Shown one piece after another: positions 50,432 through 59,708 of a stretch of DNA of 64,000 bases; the stretch's first letter is position 1; every line of letters begins with the position of its first letter. Source of the stretch: Micavibrio sp. UBA5572 (GTDB taxonomy: Bacteria; Pseudomonadota; Alphaproteobacteria; Micavibrionales; Micavibrionaceae); the NCBI GenBank assembly GCA_002425415.1, contig DIMG01000029.1, positions 62,001 through 126,000 on the forward strand, written 5' to 3'. Below the pieces are notes generated by a model. It was not told the DNA's origin. It did no database searches and saw nothing but the letters and a program-made list of their open reading frames with translations. A program made the position numbers and the translations under genes.

Positions 50432-53400
50432 CTATAACGTCTGTGGTTTGCCATCATCGCGCATGACGATGTAAATCGCCGGAATGACCAGCAATGTCAG
50501 GATGGTCGAAGACGCAAGACCAAAGAGCAGCGAGATTGCCAGCCCTTGGAAAATCGGGTCTGCCAAAATGACGATTGCGCCAATCATGGCCGCCAATGCG
50601 GTCAGCAGGATCGGACGGGCGCGGATTGATCCGGCTTCGATCAACACATCCCGCAAGTTTTGCGAATGCGTGCGACGTTCACGGATAAAATCAACCAGCA
50701 GGATCGAGTTACGGACGATAATCCCCGCCAACGCAATAAAGCCGATCATCGAGGTTGCGGTAAAGGCCGCACCGAAAATCCAATGCCCGAATAAAATCCC
50801 GATCAGAGTCAAAGGAACCGGTGTCAGAATAACCAACGGTAATGTATAAGAGCGGAATTGCGCCACCACCAAGACATAGATGCCCAATAAAGCCACCATA
50901 AAGGCGATCCCCATATCTCGGAACGTCACATAGGTGATTTCCCATTCCCCATCCCAGAGCAGCGTAACCTGTTGTTCATCAATCGGTTGACCATGATATT
51001 TAATGATCGGTTTTTGAGTTGCCCCCCAGTCGATTTTATCCAGAGCATCACCAATGGCAAACATTCCATAGATTGGGGCTTCGTATTCGCCCGCCAGTTC
51101 TGCTTGCACCATTTCGGCAAAATGACCGTCGCGGCGATAAATCGGGAATGATCCCTGTTCGTTGTCACCATGAACGACATTGCCCAATTCGACCACTGCT
51201 TTGCTCCCCGGACTCTGGTTGGCAGGAACAGGAATAGATGCCAAATATTCATTCCATGTCATTTTTGATTTGGGCAAACGAATAGCGATTTCAAGTGGAT
51301 TGCGTTCTTCACCACGATGCGAATATCCGACCACTGTTCCCTTCATCAGATAAGATAAAGTGTCATAGACATCTTGTTGTTCGACCCCAAAATATTCCAG
51401 CTGATCCTGATCAATTGACACACGCCAATTCGGACGGCGTTCGCCGATACTGTTATCGATATCGACCACGAACGGTATAGATTTAAAGGCTTGTTCGACT
51501 TTTTCCATGGCTGCACGACGCGAGGCTGCATCTGGACCATAGATTTCAGCCAGTACTGTTGCCATGACGGGTGGCCCGGGCGGAACTTCGACCAATTTCC
51601 ATGACAAATTTTCTGTGATTCCAAATCCATCAAGCCGTTTGCGTATATCAAGAGCAATTTCGTGACTTGTTCTGCTCCGTTCGTCTTTGGACGTGAGGTT
51701 GATTTGCAGCTCGCCTTGCTCCGGTGCGCTTCTAACAAAATAATGACGCACCAATCCGTTAAAGTTAAAGGGAGCGGCTGTTCCTGCATAGGACTGTAAA
51801 TTCGTTATTTCTGGCAGACCTGATATTCGTTCTGCCAGACGAATCATGGTTCGTTGCGTATCTTCCAAGGTTGCTCCTTCGGGCAGATCCAATACAATTG
51901 AAAGTTCGGATTTATTATCAAATGGCAGAAGTTTGACCACAACCGATTTTGTTGCAAATAAAACCAAAGAGGCCAGCGTTGCCGCGCCGACAATATATAA
52001 AAAAAATCTGGCTTTCTTTTTTGTTTGAATGACCGGCGTGACTAAGCGATTAAAAATACGGCCTATTTTATCATGCGCAGGATCAATATGTTGTGTGGAT
52101 GGCATGTAATTTGATAACACTCGCATCAACCAAGGAGCCAAAGTTACAGCCACCACAAACGAAATCATCATTGCGATAGACGCATTGACAGGAATAGGTG
52201 CCATATATGGCCCCATCAGCCCGCCAACAAACAGCATGGGCAGCAACGCCACAACAACAGTCAAGGTCGCCAGAATCGTCGGATTTCCAACTTCCGATAC
52301 GGCATCAATCGTGGATTGAATTTTACTGCGGCCATCTTTCATCGCCCAGTGACGCGAGATATTTTCAACCATAACCACAGCATCATCCACCAGAATCCCG
52401 ATTGAAAAAATCAATGCAAATAAACTGACGCGGTTAATGGTGTAACCCATCAACCAAGAGGCAAATAATGTCAGCATAATTGTGGTCGGAATCACAACAA
52501 AGGTCACAGCACCTTCTACCCAACCGATTGCCCAGCCAATGAGCAGTACGATACTCACGGTTGCCAAGGCCAAATGGAACAAAAGTTCATTGGCTTTATC
52601 ATTGGCTGTTTCGCCATAGTTTCGGGTTACATCAATATTGACATCATCAGGAATCACTATGCCTTTTAACCTTTTTATCTTTTCGATCACTTCATTCGAG
52701 ATCACGACAGCATTTGATCCGGCACGTTTTCCGATTGCCAATGTCACAGCAGGTTTTTGGATTAAATTTTCTTCTCCATTTTTTTCCAACATTGTCACCC
52801 GAACCAAAGCGGGTCGTGGCGAAATGGTTACATGAGCAACATCACCCACATAAACAGGGCGGCCATCGCGCGTGGTCAACAGCAATTGTTCAATATCTGG
52901 AATGGGTTGCAATGTTTGTCCGGCCTTCAAATTTTTATGGATGCCATCTTTCTGGATGTATCCTGCATCAAATGACCTGTTGGCTTGTCTGATTTTATCA
53001 ACCAGCTGTTGCAAAGTCAGACCATAGGATGCCAGCCTTTCAGGGTCAGGTTCGACACGAATTTCATCGGCATTACCGCCCGAAATATAAGTGAGACCAA
53101 TATCATCAATTTTAATGATTTCACGTCTGAGTTTTTCTGCAATATCGTGAAGTGTGGCATCCGTCCAACGATCTGATACTTCATCTTTCGGAGACAAGGT
53201 CAGCGTGACAATCGCCACATCATTGATGCCACGACCAACAATCAACGGCTCGGGTATGTCCATCGGCATCTGATCGTAATTGGCGCGAATTTTTTCATGA
53301 ATTCTAAGAATGGCATCATCGGAATCTGTTCCGACATTAAATCTGGCTGTAACCATGACACGATCATCTTGTGTCTGGCTATAAACATGTTCGACATCCC

Positions 53401-53638
53401 TCACACTTTTGACAATAGCTTCCAAAGGTTTTGTCACTAGCTCAACCGCATCGGGGGCTTTCAATCCATCCGCCTGAACTGAAATATCAATCATCGGAAC
53501 ACTGATTTGAGGTTCTTCTTCCCTAGGGATTGAAACCAGAGCCATTACCCCCAGTATGACAGATGTCAAAAGAAACAGGGGCGTTAAGGGGGATGTGATT
53601 GATAATTTGGTCAAAAATCCTGATATGCCGAGCTTCAT
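50432..53638 (-). CDS. RND efflux permease (HAE-1/AcrB family)
   Basis: 1068 residues from ATG 53638 (MKLGISGFL), with AAGGAGAT upstream; an in-frame TTG earlier overlaps the MFP gene and is not used. Proton-driven inner-membrane pump. It has the N-terminal TM helix, the PREEEPQISVP porter entry block and the TM4 pair SIGILVDDAVVMVENI whose two aspartates carry protons. Twelve membrane segments are expected. Substrate is unknown. It follows the membrane-fusion protein by 10 bp and an ArsR regulator, forming an arsR-MFP-RND operon. An outer-membrane channel gene is not present nearby. Confidence 0.95.
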   Translation of the reverse strand: MKLGISGFLTKLSITSPLTPLFLLTSVILGVMALVSIPREEEPQISVPMIDISVQADGLKAPDAVELVTKPLEAIVKSVRDVEHVYSQTQDDRVMVTARFNVGTDSDDAILRIHEKIRANYDQMPMDIPEPLIVGRGINDVAIVTLTLSPKDEVSDRWTDATLHDIAEKLRREIIKIDDIGLTYISGGNADEIRVEPDPERLASYGLTLQQLVDKIRQANRSFDAGYIQKDGIHKNLKAGQTLQPIPDIEQLLLTTRDGRPVYVGDVAHVTISPRPALVRVTMLEKNGEENLIQKPAVTLAIGKRAGSNAVVISNEVIEKIKRLKGIVIPDDVNIDVTRNYGETANDKANELLFHLALATVSIVLLIGWAIGWVEGAVTFVVIPTTIMLTLFASWLMGYTINRVSLFALIFSIGILVDDAVVMVENISRHWAMKDGRSKIQSTIDAVSEVGNPTILATLTVVVALLPMLFVGGLMGPYMAPIPVNASIAMMISFVVAVTLAPWLMRVLSNYMPSTQHIDPAHDKIGRIFNRLVTPVIQTKKKARFFLYIVGAATLASLVLFATKSVVVKLLPFDNKSELSIVLDLPEGATLEDTQRTMIRLAERISGLPEITNLQSYAGTAAPFNFNGLVRHYFVRSAPEQGELQINLTSKDERSRTSHEIALDIRKRLDGFGITENLSWKLVEVPPGPPVMATVLAEIYGPDAASRRAAMEKVEQAFKSIPFVVDIDNSIGERRPNWRVSIDQDQLEYFGVEQQDVYDTLSYLMKGTVVGYSHRGEERNPLEIAIRLPKSKMTWNEYLASIPVPANQSPGSKAVVELGNVVHGDNEQGSFPIYRRDGHFAEMVQAELAGEYEAPIYGMFAIGDALDKIDWGATQKPIIKYHGQPIDEQQVTLLWDGEWEITYVTFRDMGIAFMVALLGIYVLVVAQFRSYTLPLVILTPVPLTLIGILFGHWIFGAAFTATSMIGFIALAGIIVRNSILLVDFIRERRTHSQNLRDVLIEAGSIRARPILLTALAAMIGAIVILADPIFQGLAISLLFGLASSTILTLLVIPAIYIVMRDDGKPQTL

Positions 53639-53648
53639 TGTGATCTCC

Positions 53649-54638
53649 TTACGGGGCAATCACGATGTCGCCATCGTGCAAACCTGAAAGAATATCAACC
53701 ATTTTTATACCGTCTTGATTAAAGCTGTGGCCTCTTTGAACCGGAACATCAAGTATTTGTCCATCTGTTGATTTTAACTGCACATAGTCAATGCCGGATT
53801 TAGTAACCAGATAGTTTTCAGGAACTCCGATTGTCATCCTGTCGCTGGTTGAAATCCATGCTCGAACCCGCTCGCCTATGAAATAGTTTTCTAAACCATC
53901 CACATGGGCATCCGCCATCACCCGCCCGTTTTCAATTTCAGGGTACACCAACGTGATCGTGCCTTCTTTGTAAGATTGGTTTCCCATTTCATTTCCATTC
54001 AAGATAATTTTATCGCCCATCTTCATAAACCGCGCATGGCGTTCCGGCAATTGAAGGCGCAAAATATAAGAGTCGGCAGCAATTGTTGCTATATTTTCTC
54101 CCGCCATGACAACGGATCCGGTTGTGAATGGAACTTGCAAAACACGTCCCTTCGAGGGCGAGAGGATTTTCCCTTCCGTGACCTGTTGTTCAACCAATTC
54201 CCGTTGTGATTTTACTGATTTCAAGTCATTTGCACGGCTGCTTGCAGCGGCTTTTGCCGCATCCACTTCCGATTTTGAAACTGACCCACTACCAATCAAT
54301 GATTGAACACGACGAAAATCTGCGTCTGCTTTGACCGACTGTGCCGTTAATCCCGAAACTTGAGCATCAAGTGCCTGAATTTGTAGTGCCAGCTTTTCAT
54401 CCCCGACAATTGCAATTTCCTGACCGGCCGTGACAACATCCCCTTCTTTGACATTCAGTCCAACAATCGTTCCGCCGATTCTGGCACGAGCGGGTACTTG
54501 GTCGACGCTTTCAACCGTTGCAAAAACAACTTTCAAGTCTGGCGTGTTTTTTGCCTGAACCATATAGTCTTGAGCTGCAAAGGATGGAGAGATTCCAAAT
54601 ACAGTCATTAAAAATACAAGCAATATGGATGATTTCAT
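53649..54638 (-). CDS. RND efflux membrane-fusion (periplasmic adaptor) protein
   Basis: 329 residues. The signal peptide is MKSSILLVFLMTVFGISPSFAA. A biotinyl-lipoyl-like block (ARIGGTIVGLNVKEGDVVTAGQEIA) is split by an alpha hairpin (VSGLTAQSVKADADFRRVQSL) and followed by beta-barrel and membrane-proximal domains. It links the RND pump to an outer-membrane channel. The N-terminus has no lipobox cysteine, unlike AcrA. It is the middle gene of the arsR-MFP-RND operon, 18 bp after the regulator. Confidence 0.92.
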   Translation of the reverse strand: MKSSILLVFLMTVFGISPSFAAQDYMVQAKNTPDLKVVFATVESVDQVPARARIGGTIVGLNVKEGDVVTAGQEIAIVGDEKLALQIQALDAQVSGLTAQSVKADADFRRVQSLIGSGSVSKSEVDAAKAAASSRANDLKSVKSQRELVEQQVTEGKILSPSKGRVLQVPFTTGSVVMAGENIATIAADSYILRLQLPERHARFMKMGDKIILNGNEMGNQSYKEGTITLVYPEIENGRVMADAHVDGLENYFIGERVRAWISTSDRMTIGVPENYLVTKSGIDYVQLKSTDGQILDVPVQRGHSFNQDGIKMVDILSGLHDGDIVIAP

Positions 54639-54656
54639 TACGGAGTCTCCAGTTTT

Positions 54657-54980
54657 CTATTTTTTTATTCTTCGTTTGGGCATAATACAAAAATTCTTAT
54701 AAAGAGCCTGAATCACATCTTCAGACGCGGAGTGAGTCAACGAATAATATATTGTCTGGGCATCGCGGCGTGTGCATACCAGATTGGACAAACGCAAGAT
54801 CTGCAAATGTTGTGACACAGTGGATGCCCGCATATCAAGGAATTCAGCCAGCTCATTGACTGATGCTTCCCCCTCTGCCAAATGACAAACAATCATCAGT
54901 CTTTTCGGGTTTGACAATATTTTTAATAATTCCGCAGCTTTTTCAGCCGATTTTTTCATGGTCATTACATTTATCTTCAT
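54657..54980 (-). CDS. ArsR-family repressor, BigR/SqrR-like
   Basis: About 107 residues from ATG 54980 (MKINVMTMKK); ATGs 54965 and 54959 are alternatives. Winged-helix DNA-binding core: LLKILSNPKRLMIVCHLAEGE, then VNELAEFLDMRASTVSQHLQILR and TRRDAQTIYYSL. Cys32 (IVCHL) and Cys98 (NFCIM) are 66 residues apart, the same spacing as the persulfide-sensing pair of BigR (42/108) and SqrR (41/107). An extra Cys69 precedes the wing. It likely represses its own operon with the MFP-RND pump and the divergent DUF2892 gene, and would respond to sulfide-derived persulfide. The DNA-binding fold is secure; the ligand is inferred. Confidence 0.88.
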   Translation of the reverse strand: MKINVMTMKKSAEKAAELLKILSNPKRLMIVCHLAEGEASVNELAEFLDMRASTVSQHLQILRLSNLVCTRRDAQTIYYSLTHSASEDVIQALYKNFCIMPKRRIKK

Positions 54981-55095
54981 AGTTGCGTAGATACAATAAT
55001 AATGGTATATAGTCAATGCATAACTAAACAATTAAAAGAGATTGTTCATGTTGGAACATGATGCACATCTACAAATATAAAAAGGACTAATTCAA
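54981..55095. promoter_or_regulatory. Divergent ArsR / DUF2892 control region
   Basis: The 115-bp gap carries a perfect dyad CATGTT-GG-AACATG (55047-55060). A minus-strand TTGACT with a 17-bp spacer to TATCTA is a possible ArsR promoter. A short frame, ATG 55048 to TAA 55080 (MLEHDAHLQI), preceded by AAGAGA, may be a leader peptide for DUF2892. The operator is unproven. Confidence 0.4.
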
Positions 55096-55311
55096 ATGAA
55101 GATGAATGTTGATCGCGCCATTATGGCTTTTGCTGGATGTATGATTTTGCTTAGCCTTGCCTTGTCCCAGATTTTTAGCCCCTATTGGCTGCTGCTGACG
55201 GCTTTTGTCGGTCTGAATATTTTGCAGGCTGCATTTACCGGATTTTGTCCTGCTGCGATGTTCCTCGCCAAGCTCGGTGTCCCTGCGGGATGTGCCTTTG
55301 AAAAGAAATAA
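55096..55311 (+). CDS. Small DUF2892 (YgaP-type) membrane protein
   Basis: 71 residues. Two membrane spans (IMAFAGCMILLSLALSQIF and YWLLLTAFVGLNILQAAF) are followed by the DUF2892 block TGFCPAAMFLAKLGVPAGC. In other bacteria this domain accompanies rhodanese or BigR-regulated sulfur genes. A ribosome binding site AAAGGAC precedes ATG 55096. It is divergent from the ArsR gene. The cysteines in GFCP and PAGC might be functional, but this is speculative. Confidence 0.85.
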   Translation: MKMNVDRAIMAFAGCMILLSLALSQIFSPYWLLLTAFVGLNILQAAFTGFCPAAMFLAKLGVPAGCAFEKK

Positions 55312-55321
55312 GATTTTTAAT

Positions 55322-56287
55322 TTATGTCACAGCAAAATTTTGTTGCGGAAACACGGAAGAGGACATTTGCCTGATTGGCGCAGGTAATTCCCAATCATAC
55401 AGGGTAAGGACTTCGGATAATTTTGTGTTGAGGATTTGTGCCGGAACAATGTCCCTTTCCTTCATAATTTTTTTTATCGACTGCATGCCGTAGGTAAAAC
55501 TTTTGCTTCCAACCCGCGCGTAAAGACCGAGAACTTCCTCATTTACGTTTGTTCCGTAAGCCGCCCACACAAAATCAACGGGTGGAGAAACAGTTGCTGC
55601 TTCTGCACCATCTTTATAACTATCACCAATATAAATTGCATTTTCTGCAGGAACGTCACAATCAAATAGAATTTGTGCCATGTGATCTGCTGATGGTTTA
55701 TACGTCCTGTCTTCCCAGACATGAGTCTTTCCTTTTGCTCTTGTGATAAAATCATTTTCTACTTCACTTAAATATGATTTTGATTCCTGAATTCCAGGTT
55801 GACAATATATTTTGTCAAAAAAATCGAGAACCTCGCAAGTATACTGAAGATCTCCCCGTTTGCAGGCCTTTACTCCTAGATACCAAAGATTCCTGTATAC
55901 AGCGACCTGTTCACAATCCGTTTCTATGACGCAACGCACGCCTTGTCTTTGCCAAAATTTCAAGGCATTTAAAACACCTTCATAAAATGTGACAGTCTTT
56001 GCGTTATCATCCAGCCAGTTTTTTTTAATACCCGCATTCTCTTTACTCAATGCGTTCTGGTGTAATTGTGGATCAGATTCGATTATTGCATCCACCAGCG
56101 CAGCCCCATCATTAAATCGATGCTGACCATGCGCCTCACGAACCAGAGTATCCACTATTTCGAGGGAAATATCATTGGCTCTTGAAAATTCATCCATTAG
56201 CCGTCCCAGACATATTTCCCACCGTCCGAGGGCATCGAATAACGTATTATCAAGATCAAGAACAACTAATTTTTTAACAGAATTCAT
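55322..56287 (-). CDS. HAD-superfamily hydrolase
   Basis: 321 residues. Motif I DLDNTLFD (nucleophile and acid aspartates), motif II near VIETDCEQ, a lysine in YKPSADH and motif IV IGDSYKDG show an active HAD fold. The large middle insert is a cap. The substrate is unknown and the C-terminal 60 residues are not conserved in any family I know. Its start overlaps the mltG stop by 4 bp (ATGA), so the two genes are translationally coupled. Confidence 0.85.
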   Translation of the reverse strand: MNSVKKLVVLDLDNTLFDALGRWEICLGRLMDEFSRANDISLEIVDTLVREAHGQHRFNDGAALVDAIIESDPQLHQNALSKENAGIKKNWLDDNAKTVTFYEGVLNALKFWQRQGVRCVIETDCEQVAVYRNLWYLGVKACKRGDLQYTCEVLDFFDKIYCQPGIQESKSYLSEVENDFITRAKGKTHVWEDRTYKPSADHMAQILFDCDVPAENAIYIGDSYKDGAEAATVSPPVDFVWAAYGTNVNEEVLGLYARVGSKSFTYGMQSIKKIMKERDIVPAQILNTKLSEVLTLYDWELPAPIRQMSSSVFPQQNFAVT

Positions 56288-57306
56288 TTTTCTATTTTCC
56301 GTTTATTATTTGTATCAAAGTTATTTTTTTCGTGGCGCATCTTTCTCCATTCGGAGACATTCCGGTTATGGTCAGCCAGCGTTTTGGCAAAAACATGCCC
56401 GCCTGAGCCATCTGCAACAAAATAGATAAAATCATTTTTTTCGGGGTTCAAAACAGCCAGAATTGCGGCTTTTCCGGGATTGGCTATCGGTGTCGGGGGA
56501 AGGCCTGCGTTTTTATAGGTGTTATAGGGCGAGTCAATTTCCAAATCTTTGGATAGCAATCGCCGCCCCAAAGGCCCTTGGCCTTCATTTTTTGGCCGTC
56601 CTTTTGTTAGGGCATAGATAACGGTCGGATCAGATTGAAGTGGAATTCCGTTTTTCAGGCGATTCACAAATACACCCGCAATCGTTTTTTGTTCTGACAC
56701 GATGCCTGTTTCTTTTTCAACAATTGACGCCAATGTCACAGCTTCTTCCCATGTCGAAAATGGTAAATCCGCATCACGATGATCCCAATATTGCTGACGA
56801 ATTTCTGCAAGCGCTTGTTTCATCTGATCAATTTTTTCCTGTCGGGATTCTCCCAATATGAAATGATAGGTGTCGGGTAATAGACTTCCTTCGGCTGGAA
56901 TGTCTGTTACGTCTCCATCCAGTCCTTGCGTTTGTTCAAGGATATGAACCACTTCAAATGACGTGAGCCCTTCAGCAATCGTGACTTTACGCTGGACGAC
57001 TTTTCCGGCAATTAGTTGTTCCTGAATATCCTTAATACTGGCTCGTGCCGGAATTTCATACTCGCCTGCCTTAAGCGTCGCCTCTGCGCCTTTGATTTTT
57101 AGCGCGGCCAAAAACAGCCATTGATTGGAGATCATTTTTTTTTGCTCCAGATCAGCGGCAATCTGGCGTGATCCTTGGCCTTTGGCGATTTCAAACGTCT
57201 GAATTTGTGCGCTTTGGCTTGGCTGTTTATACTGCACAACAGCATAAACCGCTCCGACTGCGACCAAAATCAAGGCCGACAACAGAAGGGAAAGCATTCT
57301 CTTCAT
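56284..57306 (-). CDS. mltG: Endolytic murein transglycosylase
   Basis: Cleaves nascent glycan strands in peptidoglycan and is thought to end their polymerisation. One N-terminal membrane anchor (MLSLLLSALILVAVGAVYAVV), a LysM-like region, then the YceG domain with catalytic Glu in ASIVEKETG and LQSDPTVIYAL. 340 residues is typical. It follows fabF by 7 bp, the usual alphaproteobacterial order, and is coupled to the downstream HAD gene. Confidence 0.95.
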   Translation of the reverse strand: MKRMLSLLLSALILVAVGAVYAVVQYKQPSQSAQIQTFEIAKGQGSRQIAADLEQKKMISNQWLFLAALKIKGAEATLKAGEYEIPARASIKDIQEQLIAGKVVQRKVTIAEGLTSFEVVHILEQTQGLDGDVTDIPAEGSLLPDTYHFILGESRQEKIDQMKQALAEIRQQYWDHRDADLPFSTWEEAVTLASIVEKETGIVSEQKTIAGVFVNRLKNGIPLQSDPTVIYALTKGRPKNEGQGPLGRRLLSKDLEIDSPYNTYKNAGLPPTPIANPGKAAILAVLNPEKNDFIYFVADGSGGHVFAKTLADHNRNVSEWRKMRHEKNNFDTNNKRKIEK

Positions 57307-57313
57307 GCCAGGC

Positions 57314-58588
57314 TTACTCGACTGCTCTCAAAACCAAGGACGCGTTGGTCCCGCCAAAGCCAAACGAGTTCGAAAGCACTGTGCGGATTTTCTTTTCCTT
57401 GGCGGTGTTTGGAATAAGGTCGATGCCTTTACAAGATTCGGACACGTTTTCAAGATTCAGCGTTGGTGGCATAATTCCGGTTTGAATGGCTTTAACCGAA
57501 TAGATCGCCTCGACTGCTCCGGCTGCTCCTAACAAATGGCCGATGGCCGATTTGGTTGACGACATCGAGATATTATCCAAAGCCGATCCGAACAAGCGTT
57601 TAACTGCTCCGCATTCTATGCCGTCCCCCATCGGGGTCGATGTTCCGTGCGCATTGATATAATCAATGTCTTCAGGGTTTATGCCCGCGCGTTTGAGCGC
57701 AGCGCGCATGGCACGAAACCCACCATCTCCATTTTCAGCCGGTGATGTGATGTGATAAGCATCACCGGAGAGACCGTAACCGACGACTTCCGCATAAATT
57801 TTTGCGCCACGCTTTTTCGCGTGTTCATATTCTTCAAGGATGACAATCCCTGCACCTTCGGCAATCACAAAACCATCGCGGCCTTCATCAAACGGGCGCG
57901 ATCCCGCTTCTGGGTTATCATTATAGGACGTCGAAAGGGCTCGGCATGCGGCAAAAGAGGCCATACCCATGCGGTTTACTCCGGCTTCTGCACCGCCAGC
58001 CACCATGACATCAGCATCATCAAACGCAATCAGACGCGCCGCATCACCGATAGCATGAGAGCCTGATGCACACGCGGTTACAACCGCATGATTGGGTCCT
58101 TTGAATCCGTGTTTAATTGAAATGTGCCCCGAAGCCAGATTGATTAACATTGAGGGCACTGCAAACGGAGACACGCGACGAGGGCCTTTTTGAATCAATG
58201 TTTCGGCCGTTTCATATACGCTTTGCAAGCCTCCGATTCCTGATCCAATCATGACACCAGTCCGTTCGCGGTCTTCGTCCGTTTGGGGAAACCACCCCGA
58301 ATCAGTAACCGCGTCATCCGCAGCCTTCATGCCATAGAAAATAAATGTATCGGCTTTTTTCTGTTCTTTGGGCGACATCGTTTCGTCAGCATCAAAGCCA
58401 TCAACATAGCCTTCGCTCTTACAAGGAACGAGTCCGGCTATCTGCGAAGTGATATCGGATACATCAAAACGGGTAATTTTACGCAACCCGCTTTTTCCTG
58501 CCGTCAAGGCATTCCAGTTCTTCTCCACGCCTACGCCTAGTGGAGATACGATTCCCATTCCGGTTATAACGACACGTCTCATCATCAT
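57314..58588 (-). CDS. fabF: Beta-ketoacyl-ACP synthase II
   Basis: Elongates acyl-ACP in type II fatty-acid synthesis. The active-site cysteine is Cys173 in VVTACASGSHAIG, and the two histidines are in INAHGTSTPMGD and KSAIGHLLGAAG. The opening RRVVITGMGIVSPLG and the closing NSFGFGGTNASLV are standard. 424 residues. It follows acpP, separated by a strong hairpin, and precedes mltG by 7 bp. Confidence 0.97.
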   Translation of the reverse strand: MMMRRVVITGMGIVSPLGVGVEKNWNALTAGKSGLRKITRFDVSDITSQIAGLVPCKSEGYVDGFDADETMSPKEQKKADTFIFYGMKAADDAVTDSGWFPQTDEDRERTGVMIGSGIGGLQSVYETAETLIQKGPRRVSPFAVPSMLINLASGHISIKHGFKGPNHAVVTACASGSHAIGDAARLIAFDDADVMVAGGAEAGVNRMGMASFAACRALSTSYNDNPEAGSRPFDEGRDGFVIAEGAGIVILEEYEHAKKRGAKIYAEVVGYGLSGDAYHITSPAENGDGGFRAMRAALKRAGINPEDIDYINAHGTSTPMGDGIECGAVKRLFGSALDNISMSSTKSAIGHLLGAAGAVEAIYSVKAIQTGIMPPTLNLENVSESCKGIDLIPNTAKEKKIRTVLSNSFGFGGTNASLVLRAVE

Positions 58589-58631
58589 CGGCTCAAATCA
58601 TCTAGAATTGTTTTTTATATTAAAGCAAAAC

Positions 58632-58678
58632 AAAAGGGCCGCGCCAAGAATAAAATCTATGGCGAAGACGGCCCTTTT
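58632..58678 (-). terminator. Hairpin between acpP and fabF
   Basis: AAAAGGGCCG (58632-58641) pairs with CGGCCCTTTT (58669-58678), with an inner CGCC/GGCG stem. On the minus strand it is followed by GTTTTGCTTT. It fits a partial terminator that would let acpP be made in excess over fabF-mltG. Confidence 0.7.
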
Positions 58679-58695
58679 GAAATTTACATCTTAAA

Positions 58696-58932
58696 TTAAG
58701 CAGCTTTTTGGCTGATGAAGCTTACTGCATCACCAAATGTCTGGATTTTTTCAGCTGCATCATCTGGAATTTCGATGTTGAAAGCTTCTTCGAAAGCCAT
58801 AACCAACTCGACAGTATCCAGCGAGTCTGCTCCCAGATCGTCAATGAAGCTGGCGCCCTCGACTACTTTGCTTTCGTCTACGCTAAGGTGCTCAACGACG
58901 ATTTTTCTTACGCGGTCTGCAATATCGCTCAT
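58696..58932 (-). CDS. acpP: Acyl carrier protein
   Basis: 78-residue acidic four-helix carrier of fatty-acid intermediates. The phosphopantetheine serine is Ser37 in LGADSLDTVELVMAFEE. I start at ATG 58932 (MSDIADRVRK), the conserved ACP start; the frame is open for 35 more upstream codons but these are not conserved. It is first in acpP-fabF-mltG, with a strong hairpin after it. Confidence 0.97.
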   Translation of the reverse strand: MSDIADRVRKIVVEHLSVDESKVVEGASFIDDLGADSLDTVELVMAFEEAFNIEIPDDAAEKIQTFGDAVSFISQKAA

Positions 58933-59027
58933 AATTTCTAGTTCCCGTATTTTGTTAAAATTTCCATTTTCAGAACGGTTGGAACATAAACGCCCTTTTT
59001 CCATTTTGCAAGTGGCAAGCTGTGGAC

Positions 59028-59705
59028 TTATCCACAATCGTTTTTTATGTAATCTACTATTTCCGGCCAGCTCACAAAAACCCGTTCAACACCAACGGTT
59101 TTAAGGTTTTTTGTCATAGACTCGGCATTATGACTGACGGCCGTTATTCCTAATACTCTCATTCCTGCTGCCAAACCTGCCCTTGCGCCAGAGGGGCTAT
59201 CTTCAATGACAATTGTCTTTTCAGGTGCGACTTTCATCGCATTAGCCGCATGCAAAAATAAATCCGGCGCCGGTTTGCCACGCGAAACCTGACTCTTGGT
59301 ATAAATTCTGTCTTCCGTGAATAAATCCATCAAGCCTATTTTCCTGATAGAGGTCAAAACATTGGTGCGTTCGCCATTTGATCCAACGCACACTTTGTAT
59401 GACTTACTTAAAAGTTTTGCGGCTTCGACGGATCCTGGAACCGGTCGCATTGAGCGTTCCGTTTCTAAAAGCGCGGATTGAACAAACATACTGGTAAAAT
59501 TATCAGGTAATTTTTTTCCACTTTCGTTTTCTACTTTTTCCCTGACATCCGACATCGCCATACCGGCCAGATGTTCATGGCAAAATTCCGCCGTGTATTG
59601 AGAAAAACCAAGTTTCAACAAAATATTTGCGGTTGCCGTGTTGTTGATTTCTTCAGAATCACAAAGTGTCCCATCGTTATCAAAGATAATCAGTTCGGTT
59701 GGCAT
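59028..59705 (-). CDS. HAD-IA family phosphatase (beta-phosphoglucomutase/phosphoglycolate-like)
   Basis: 225 residues. Motif I is FDNDGTLCDSE (catalytic Asp with the +2 Asp), motif II VGSNGERT, motif III around RGKPAPDLFLHA with its lysine, and motif IV VIEDSPSGARAG. This is the subfamily I pattern of sugar phosphatases or phosphomutases. The exact substrate is unknown. It starts 3 bp after mrp on the same strand and is probably co-transcribed. Confidence 0.9.
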   Translation of the reverse strand: MPTELIIFDNDGTLCDSEEINNTATANILLKLGFSQYTAEFCHEHLAGMAMSDVREKVENESGKKLPDNFTSMFVQSALLETERSMRPVPGSVEAAKLLSKSYKVCVGSNGERTNVLTSIRKIGLMDLFTEDRIYTKSQVSRGKPAPDLFLHAANAMKVAPEKTIVIEDSPSGARAGLAAGMRVLGITAVSHNAESMTKNLKTVGVERVFVSWPEIVDYIKNDCG

Positions 59706-59708
59706 CGG

